Source of the DNA: Thalassomonas actiniarum
GTDB taxonomy: Bacteria; Pseudomonadota; Gammaproteobacteria; Enterobacterales; Alteromonadaceae
DNA: 64,000 bases
Reading direction: 5' to 3'
Assembly (NCBI RefSeq): GCF_000948975.2
Contig: NZ_CP059735.1
Location: 124,001 to 188,000, forward strand
The position numbers and the translations under genes were made by a program. Every line of letters starts with the position of its first letter. The stretch's first letter is position 1. Below the pieces are notes generated by a model, which did not search any database, was not told the origin of the DNA, and was given only the letters and a program-made list of their open reading frames with translations. Below are positions 58,701 through 64,000 of the stretch, in pieces.

Positions 58701-58744
58701 TAGATATTAATTGCTCGGTTGAAGCTTATGAGTTTAGCTTTTAA
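55739..58744 (+). CDS. Usher-like outer-membrane protein with CNA-B/SdrD-like repeats and a C-terminal SPOR-like domain
   Basis: A 1001-residue exported protein. After the signal peptide comes a stalk-like domain (about 78-205). An usher-like plug segment, QPGWDVELYRNGILIDKQLS, lies near 350-410. A long alternating-strand region (about 430-720) would form a beta-barrel. An SdrD_B-like motif, VFEDLNANGQFDVGEPLIKG, is near 730, and a carboxypeptidase-regulatory-like domain, DGYYLFTDLRPGNYRASI, is near 860. The last ~80 residues (GYVVSVGSFSSLNILKTYWY onward) look SPOR-like, unusual for an usher. It probably exports the pilins. Confidence 0.7.
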   Translation: MARLLFICLVCLSPLCLSVQAADNSALKNSRFIQLIKQIKNIQLSLPDSEAGDTKIAVSPLSAAPEELDVGIPEGEELLLAIHVGKYFLADVFAYKSQANAMIGLGNLFEVLDFPIIIDLGKSTASGWFMNEANTFELNFSEQQIAKAKVNGQEFILNKENYRVEEDDLYVDADVINTWFGTRMAFDFSALSVKLSSSSPLPIEQRLARENKAIYSQQRSTPVLPWKENQYRAFSTPVFDVQLNSRVTEENTFYGYSALGSHDLAYLNSQYFIGGIKDDNISDLRWRLSKESADGGLLGPLNLSSYEFGDINPIRSGIDYNANISRGFALSSRALGQVNDNKININGDIQPGWDVELYRNGILIDKQLSLQDGRYEFNDVDLIFGQNTFEMILYGPQGQVEKSIREVLVSQNSVKRDDSSFAMSLTQTGKSLFGITQGSAGDNEGWLFAGSYEQGVTDWFSVSLGQSTLFSREGSNKLNYNIGANLTLFERLLIDSDFSFDNNDNQSMQLSAKTGFGKHSFDYRYRIDKSGNGGDRTEHLLRMSGQAFRGLALPLNYQNQYDFIETANGQKIQNLTNQISVNVGKTSIANDIFWQDTDNVTGTDSYSLAGSSRIQRSFGKYFTRFEMDYTLEPKAEITRVNSKMSWAMTSDLQSEVALNYNTVDDKYQSEWKLNWRHENFNLSGNLDYDQGGDWALGLFFRFSLGYETDKNNYFLSNKPLTSSGALKVRVFEDLNANGQFDVGEPLIKGAKIKGAQNYRQAVSDEQGIALLQNMPNNVTTDIELKEGSLGDPFLIPGFEGVSITPRRGFVDRLDFPVVTSSEVEGTVYLRNKEGEETPAPYVTVNLLDEQGHIVASEDTAFDGYYLFTDLRPGNYRASIDSDYLERKKLHKTDDLILDLSAQGDILNGSDFTLEQLEFTSGYVVSVGSFSSLNILKTYWYLLQKRYRRRLNQPAFFLYDEGNGKYQLNLAFYQENEQAIKACEEISKLDINCSVEAYEFSF

Positions 58745-58784
58745 CCGTCAGGATGATAACAACGATTAAAATGGTAATAATCAA

Positions 58785-59519
58785 ATGAGCAAAAATGTAT
58801 TGGTAACTTTTTTTATTTGTTGCAGCCTGTTAACTGGTCTCTCAGGGTGCTCTATGATGCAGGATGAACCTGAGTTGGCCGCCAGGGGGGAGCCGGCAAC
58901 AAACCAGCCGTCGCCGGAAGCAACCATTCCCAAATTTGAAGAACACTTGCATGAGTGGCAAGACATTAAACCGGGATTAAAACGCCTGGTTGCCATTGAA
59001 GGCGAGTTAACCGAATTAATTGAGCAACTGAATGAAATTGTGCAGGATAATGAAAATGCGGCACAAGCAATGGCAGCACAGCAAAGCGCGAGCCAGAGTC
59101 AGCCCAAGACAGCACCGGCGCCGAAACCCGCCCAATTGCCTGCTGTGACTGCAAAAGCGGATATTGAGCCGACGGCAGTGAAACAAACAGTAACTCAACA
59201 GCAGAAAACTCCTGCCCAGGGGGTGGAGAAGAAAGGAGCGCTTTATTACTCCCTGCAGTTATATTCCCTGTCAAATCATAAACAAGTCAGGTCAACCTGG
59301 TACCGGTTACAGCATAAACATCCGGCGTTATTGGGAAAGCTGGAAGCTGTTTATGAAAAAATAAACGTGAACAATAATTTATATTACCGGGTGAAAGCCG
59401 GTAAATTTACTGCCAGTGCGAAAGCGGATGAAATTTGCAGTCAGCTTAAAGCCCTGGGCACCCAGTGCATTCCAACCGAATTTAAGGGCAAGCCGTTGTC
59501 GGATTTGAACGGCAGCTAA
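58785..59519 (+). CDS. SPOR-domain lipoprotein B, downstream of the usher
   Basis: A 244-residue lipoprotein with lipobox LLTGLSGC. A helical segment (HLHEWQDIKPGLKRLVAIEG) closely parallels lipoprotein A (HIDVWAPLAPEIERLLALES). A Gln/Ala/Pro-rich linker and a C-terminal SPOR-like domain (YSLQLYSLSNHKQVRSTWYR, YYRVKAGKFTASAKADEICS) follow. SPOR domains usually bind denuded peptidoglycan glycan, so it may anchor the export machine to the cell wall. It is 40 bp after the usher gene, in the same operon. Confidence 0.72.
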   Translation: MSKNVLVTFFICCSLLTGLSGCSMMQDEPELAARGEPATNQPSPEATIPKFEEHLHEWQDIKPGLKRLVAIEGELTELIEQLNEIVQDNENAAQAMAAQQSASQSQPKTAPAPKPAQLPAVTAKADIEPTAVKQTVTQQQKTPAQGVEKKGALYYSLQLYSLSNHKQVRSTWYRLQHKHPALLGKLEAVYEKINVNNNLYYRVKAGKFTASAKADEICSQLKALGTQCIPTEFKGKPLSDLNGS

Positions 59520-59612
59520 TTGTTGGCCGTTAATCAAAGCAGGTAGTGTCCCGGTTATGTTTTAAATCACCGGCAATAACCCTTACTCTCAGATAATGAT
59601 GAATGAAACTAT

Positions 59613-61493
59613 ATGAATTTTAATATCCAGAGCATAGCGCAAAATATCAGAACGAAAAATTTCCATGCGGCGGAGCAGGACATCATAATGTTCATCGAAG
59701 AAGCTATGATGACAGATCATGGTTTAATGGTGCAGGGAGAGGTTAATTCTTTGTTACCCCAAGCGGGACCGGATAAAGAAGAGTTGATGTATACCTTTTG
59801 TAATAAGTTTGCCACCTTAATTACTGAGCTATTCAGTGCACCGGGTTATAAACCCTCTCCTAAGGCGGTGAACAGCTTTATCATCTACAAGATGAGCATT
59901 GACTGGATTTTTTCTGCCAGTATCTGGAACAGTACCGATGGCTTAATTGATCATTTAGGTTTGTATAAACCTGATAAATTTGGTCAGATCAAGTTTAATG
60001 AAAAGCAACTAACCTTGTTGCTGATGCTGATTGGTTTATCAAGTAAAATCCGCTTGCCCTGGAAAGATGTTTTTAAGGCGGCGCCGGCACTGGCGTTAAC
60101 AACCTATATTGGTTTAATCACCCAGCCGATCCCTGCGCTGACTAATGATACCAATAAAGGTTTTAATTATCTGTTGGAGTCGGCTAAATATTTACCCATG
60201 TTAGATTTACCTGTGATTGCTGATTTAGGTAAATTAACTTACTGCTATTTTGCTTGTAGTTATGCGACTTCAAGTCAAAAATATGAATTTAAAAAATGGC
60301 TGACGGCATTGATCCGGCATAACTTACCGCTATGGCTATCTGATGAGGTCAAGCAATATATTGCCGCCGTACCGGCATTTGCGGTTAAACCTAAAATGAA
60401 AATTGCCGTGATCCTGGAGTCTTATTCCGAAATCCATGCCATGTTCCGCTCTTATAATCGTTTCCTGACAGAGCTCTCCCAACATTATGAATTAATTGCT
60501 TATATCGAGCCGCCACAAGTAGAGGATAATGCCCTTAGGGTGTTTTCTAAGGTGATTGAAATCAAGGATGTTAATGATGTTGATGGCAATGCGGCAGCTG
60601 TTGCTGCTGAGTCGCCGGATATTGTCCTATATCCGTCAATCGGTATGCGGTTATGGGCAATTTGTCTAAGTCAGCTGCGTCTGGCGCCGAAACAATTGAT
60701 GATGGGGGGCCATCCCTCCAGTAGTTATAGTCCGGAAATTGATGCTATGTTAATCCCGGGTAATACCTTTAAATGTGAGGATATTCAGCCTTATTTCGAA
60801 GAAAAGGTGGTGATGACAGATATTGCCAGTAAAGACATGATTTTTCACACCATACATCCGGACCTGACGGATGGATTTATCAATGACCATAATCACTTTT
60901 TGCCCGACAGCGATGAAATAATAATTGCCGTCAATGGTGTGATGACAAAAGTTACCTATCCGGTGATTGATATCTGTAAGCAAATCGAAAGGAAAACCAA
61001 GAAAAAAGTGACCTTTATTTTCTTCTCCGGCCATAAGGGGAATCATCTTGCTTATTTATCCACGAAAAAGCAGCTGGGGAAAATGCTCAAATCGTTTGAG
61101 CTGGTAAATTTCAGTAATTATTTGGATTATATGAAAGTGATCAGCAAGGCCCATTTATTATTGCCGACCTTGCCTTTTGGCGGTTCAAACAGTAATACCG
61201 ATGCCATCGTTTTAAATAAGCCTAAGCTCTTTATCAAGGGTACACAGCACTTCTATACCCGTACCGATACTTGTATCTGGGATAAGCTGGATATGCTGGA
61301 TGAGTTGGGTTGTGATTCGGTGGCTGAACTGGTCAGTAAAGCCGTATCATTGGTGGATGATGAAGCCCAGAGGAAGAGGTTGTATGATCTTATGCTGGAA
61401 AAGCAGTGTTTCTACCACATCTTTAATACGGATGTTGATAAATACGCCACTTCGATGAAGCAATTGTTTGAAAAGGCACTCGTTGAGGCGTAG
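59613..61493 (+). CDS. HMW1C-like (GT41) cytoplasmic protein glycosyltransferase
   Basis: A 626-residue soluble protein with an N-terminal alpha-helical region (to about 260) and a C-terminal GT-B part. Segments QLRLAPKQLMMGGHPSSSYS, LLPTLPFGGSNSNTDAIVLN and the closing QRKRLYDLMLEKQCFYHIF align in order with HMW1C/ApNGT N-glycosyltransferases, which put hexose on Asn of adhesins before export. No signal peptide. Its position 93 bp after the pilus operon suggests a surface-protein target, possibly the pilins (inference). Confidence 0.68.
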   Translation: MNFNIQSIAQNIRTKNFHAAEQDIIMFIEEAMMTDHGLMVQGEVNSLLPQAGPDKEELMYTFCNKFATLITELFSAPGYKPSPKAVNSFIIYKMSIDWIFSASIWNSTDGLIDHLGLYKPDKFGQIKFNEKQLTLLLMLIGLSSKIRLPWKDVFKAAPALALTTYIGLITQPIPALTNDTNKGFNYLLESAKYLPMLDLPVIADLGKLTYCYFACSYATSSQKYEFKKWLTALIRHNLPLWLSDEVKQYIAAVPAFAVKPKMKIAVILESYSEIHAMFRSYNRFLTELSQHYELIAYIEPPQVEDNALRVFSKVIEIKDVNDVDGNAAAVAAESPDIVLYPSIGMRLWAICLSQLRLAPKQLMMGGHPSSSYSPEIDAMLIPGNTFKCEDIQPYFEEKVVMTDIASKDMIFHTIHPDLTDGFINDHNHFLPDSDEIIIAVNGVMTKVTYPVIDICKQIERKTKKKVTFIFFSGHKGNHLAYLSTKKQLGKMLKSFELVNFSNYLDYMKVISKAHLLLPTLPFGGSNSNTDAIVLNKPKLFIKGTQHFYTRTDTCIWDKLDMLDELGCDSVAELVSKAVSLVDDEAQRKRLYDLMLEKQCFYHIFNTDVDKYATSMKQLFEKALVEA

Positions 61494-61523
61494 CGCTAAG
61501 CGTTTATGGGCTTGATTAAAGCG

Positions 61524-62549
61524 TTAGGAACCGGTATCAGGGAATACATTCTGCCATAGCTGCTGGTAATCTGTATTTAGGTTACCGGCTAATAGCGCTT
61601 TATCTTCAGGGTACAACCGGTTGATAAAATCAGTTAACCGGGCAGAGCACCGCAGGTTTTCTTTTGCGGCGACATGCTCTGCTTTTTGATTGTTTTTTTT
61701 CTGCTGGCGCAGCTTGCCCCAAATATGCTGATCGAATATTTGTTGTTGCTCTTTTTTGAGGTGCCAAAGAGCCCTGTGGTTTTCAATCAAGCCGGTACTG
61801 CTGAGTGCCGAATGGCTTTGGGCATTGCTTAGTCTTCTTGATTCGCTGGTGCCAGACTTTTCTTGAGAGCTGTTAATGTTTTTTAACGGCTCAAGCTCAG
61901 CTCCTGGCTGCAAGCTGCTTAAAAAGGCGTGCAACTTAGTGCTACTGAGTTTAGGGTCATTATCAAGGAAGTGATATCTTAGCTGGTTTGAACCGGTTAA
62001 TTCCTGCTGTAAGCTGGTAATTAAATGCCCGGGAAACAGGGAATAGAGGAAGTTAGCCTGGCGGTATAAATAAGTTTCATCGGTAAAATAGTCGAAGCTT
62101 TTACAGTAGCCCATTTTTGTGAATTCCGAGTATAAAGATCTCAGGCTGGCCCAGATATTCCTGAAGATAACGACAAAGGTAATGCCGTCAGGTAAAACTT
62201 TTTGCAGCCGGGCGATTTTTTCCTGGGGATCTATTTCTTCCATGATGGCGCGCATCGAGAGGTTTTCACTGGAAAGCCAAATATCTTTATTTTGCGCTTT
62301 GGCTTGTGCGGTAAGCTTGTTGAAATAAGCCTGATAGTCGGGACATTTTTGCTGAAAATGAAATTTACCGGTATAGCGCAGATCAAAATTAAGTAATTCG
62401 GAAATTAGCGGATTATCGTACCAGTTGGCTTTGTCTTTTGACGGGCGAAAACCTATATAGTGGAATTGACCCTGTTCAGACTCTGCCAGCATGGTCTGGA
62501 TAGAGGTAGAATAGGCCTTGGGGTTACCCAAGTGGCAGATAATCTTCAT
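61524..62549 (-). CDS. Sulfotransferase-like P-loop protein
   Basis: A 341-residue cytoplasmic protein. The N-terminal HLGNPKAYSTSIQTML resembles the 5'-phosphosulfate loop of PAPS sulfotransferases. VVIFRNIWASLRSLYSEF resembles the 3'-phosphate site (R...S). WLSSENLS is also typical. The substrate is unknown; location among glycan and pilus genes suggests surface carbohydrate. It is convergent with the glycosyltransferase gene. Confidence 0.62.
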   Translation of the reverse strand: MKIICHLGNPKAYSTSIQTMLAESEQGQFHYIGFRPSKDKANWYDNPLISELLNFDLRYTGKFHFQQKCPDYQAYFNKLTAQAKAQNKDIWLSSENLSMRAIMEEIDPQEKIARLQKVLPDGITFVVIFRNIWASLRSLYSEFTKMGYCKSFDYFTDETYLYRQANFLYSLFPGHLITSLQQELTGSNQLRYHFLDNDPKLSSTKLHAFLSSLQPGAELEPLKNINSSQEKSGTSESRRLSNAQSHSALSSTGLIENHRALWHLKKEQQQIFDQHIWGKLRQQKKNNQKAEHVAAKENLRCSARLTDFINRLYPEDKALLAGNLNTDYQQLWQNVFPDTGS

Positions 62550-62713
62550 CTTTTTCCTATCGCTTTTTTGAATATGCGAGCTTGTAATAACCTGTGTCTC
62601 TTTGATTTCATCATAACAGCGCTTGCTTTGCCACTATTTTAGCGATAGCTATTGTTTAAGCTGTTAAAACTTATATGATTAGTGCTGATAAGCCTATTTT
62701 CGGAGTCAAATAG

Positions 62714-63466
62714 ATGAGTGATTTCACTCTTAAGCACCACCTGAACAATAACGAAGTATCTGTGTATCAGGACCTGGTTAAACACCTGCATAACACCCCA
62801 ATCCCTGACAATGAAATTCTTGCCAATTTAGGGCTGTTTTTATCTCGGAGTTCACTGGGGCGTATCCTGTTTATGGCTGAGCTTTACCAAAAGATGATCC
62901 CGACTCACGGAGTGGTGATAGAGTTAGGGGTTCGTTGGGGGCAAAACCTGGCATTATTATCTGCCCTGCGATCCTTGTATGAGCCCTATAATATCAGCCG
63001 CAAAATTATAGGTTTTGATACCTTTGCCGGTTTTCCCCATACCAGTGAAAAAGATGGTAGCGGTGCTAAAGTGGCGGACGGGGCTTATGCCGTTTCCGAT
63101 CACTATGAAACTATCCTGGCGGATATCCTTAGTCTGAACGAGCAGCTGAACCCAAAAAGTAATGAGAAAAAGTTTGAGCTGGTTAAAGGCGATGTGCTGC
63201 AAACCCTGCCAAAATACCTGGCGGATCATCCGGAAACCTTAATCAGCATGATTTATTTTGATTTTGATCTTTATGAACCGACAAAATTTGCCCTGCAGGA
63301 GTTGCTGCCTTATTGCTCTAAAAACACCATTTTTGCCTTTGATGAGTTGTGTTACCAGGACTTTCCCGGTGAAACCGTCGCCTTTCGCGAGGTGATGGCA
63401 GGCAGAGAATTTGAGGTGATCCGCAGCCCCATCAGTCCGCTGCAGAGCTATGTCAAATTATGCTAG
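62714..63466 (+). CDS. TylF/MycF-type SAM-dependent methyltransferase
   Basis: A 250-residue class I methyltransferase. The SAM site VIELGVRWGQN is followed by IIGFDTFAGFP, IYFDFDLYEPTKFALQELLP and FAFDELCYQDFPGE, the order found in macrocin O-methyltransferase (TylF) relatives that methylate sugar hydroxyls with metal help. Likely part of surface-sugar modification with its neighbours. Confidence 0.8.
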   Translation: MSDFTLKHHLNNNEVSVYQDLVKHLHNTPIPDNEILANLGLFLSRSSLGRILFMAELYQKMIPTHGVVIELGVRWGQNLALLSALRSLYEPYNISRKIIGFDTFAGFPHTSEKDGSGAKVADGAYAVSDHYETILADILSLNEQLNPKSNEKKFELVKGDVLQTLPKYLADHPETLISMIYFDFDLYEPTKFALQELLPYCSKNTIFAFDELCYQDFPGETVAFREVMAGREFEVIRSPISPLQSYVKLC

Positions 63467-63516
63467 TGATGAAGGTATAAAAGCTGAGATCTCAGCCTGA
63501 GTAGTTGGAGTGAATG

Positions 63517-64000
63517 ATGAACAGAGCCCATGATAAATCAGTAGAATCGGCCTTAAGGCAATTGTCGGAAAAAGGCTGGGTATTGATTCCCGGTGTTTAC
63601 CCTGAGGGTTTGATGAAAGAAGTGATCAGTGAGTTTAATGACTTTGAACAAACCTTTATTGATATCCAGAAAAAAAAGGGCATAGCCGACAAGGTTATCG
63701 ATGCCACCCATCATACCCCGGTGATTTGCCGTAAGATGCTGAAGCTATTGGAGCATAATAAATTACATCCGATTCTTGAGGCCTTTTTTGACGGTAAATA
63801 TATTTTAAATACCATGGGCTTATCCAAAATCAGGCCCGGGGGTGAAGTTTATACCCAAAATATCCACCGGGATGTGCGCTCCTTTCACGGTGCGGAGAAA
63901 TTATGGATCAATACCCTGATCATGCTGGATGATTCCACCACAGAAAACGGTGCAACCTGGGTGCTGGAAGGCTCTGAACATAGTCCGGAGAAACCGGATG
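63517..64000 (+). CDS. PhyH-type Fe(II)/2-oxoglutarate dioxygenase, 3' end outside window
   Basis: An open frame of at least 161 codons continuing past the window edge, starting at ATG 63517 (GGAG six bases upstream; an adjacent ATG at 63514 is possible). The translation has GWVLIPGVYPEGLMKEVISE, GLSKIRPGGEVYTQNIHRDV and WINTLIMLDDSTTENGATWV followed by LEGSEH. This is the phytanoyl-CoA dioxygenase-like pattern, with HRD as the first two metal ligands. It lies about 50 bp after the methyltransferase gene. Confidence 0.8.
   Translation, partial: MNRAHDKSVESALRQLSEKGWVLIPGVYPEGLMKEVISEFNDFEQTFIDIQKKKGIADKVIDATHHTPVICRKMLKLLEHNKLHPILEAFFDGKYILNTMGLSKIRPGGEVYTQNIHRDVRSFHGAEKLWINTLIMLDDSTTENGATWVLEGSEHSPEKPD

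Overview
The window is a gene-dense chromosomal segment of a marine gammaproteobacterium. Best fit is an alteromonadalean of the Colwelliaceae/Thalassomonas type. This is inferred from the polA / engB / cytochrome c4 neighbourhood, the ThiO-type thiamine operon with a fused ThiDE, a split PqiA, a PEP-CTERM protein and several TonB/ECF genes. I see no tRNA, rRNA, insertion sequence, prophage or CRISPR array.

Layout. 1-320: 5' end of prlC (oligopeptidase A, minus). 749-3112: PAS-GGDEF-EAL c-di-GMP protein behind a hairpin-rich leader. 3298-4677: gorA. 4748-8877: a periplasmic hydrolase/PD40 gene pair diverging from a membrane CadC-like regulator that itself carries a PD40 domain. 8993-10746: sulfide/sulfane-sulfur module (rhodanese, split YeeE/YedE transporter, BigR/YgaV-like ArsR repressor) around a 23-bp inverted repeat. 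10988-12058: orphan MvdC/MvdD-like ATP-grasp ligase. 12257-18547: heavy-metal RND efflux operon with a His-rich leader protein. 18725-21022: LysR regulator and a secreted protein of ten ~41-residue RCC1-like repeats.

21023-34675: the polA-engB interval. polA is preceded by a DnaA-box-rich spacer. polA and engB are separated by about 9 kb carrying an alpha/beta hydrolase, an acidic unknown, a NIT-type chemoreceptor, a TonB-ECF sigma-TonB operon, a SIMPL protein, a thrombospondin-C-like PEP-CTERM protein and a lipase. Each end of that block has a copy of the same small-RNA gene (24802-24891 and 33791-33879). Promoter, operator-like repeat, loops and terminator fold are conserved between the copies, and they sit where Spot 42 (enterics) and ErsA (Pseudomonas) sit.

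34877-37254: a tetraheme c4 fusion and a diheme cytochrome c4, duplicated together with promoter and downstream repeats. 37545-41821: split PqiA/LetA pair plus an eight-MCE-domain LetB-like tunnel protein. 41864-47870: TPP-riboswitch-controlled thiC-thiO-thiS-thiG-thiDE. 48034-51888: M1 peptidase, periplasmic solute-binding protein, DUF1326 protein and HutD.

52121-59519 is the most unusual region: a non-canonical chaperone-usher-like pilus locus. It has two DUF4402-like pilins, a PapD-like chaperone, and a 1001-residue usher-like protein ending in a SPOR-like domain. It is bracketed by two paralogous SPOR lipoproteins and preceded by five GATC sites phased at about 10.6 bp. 59613-64000 holds surface-modification genes: an HMW1C-like glycosyltransferase, a sulfotransferase-like protein, a TylF-like methyltransferase and a truncated PhyH-type dioxygenase.
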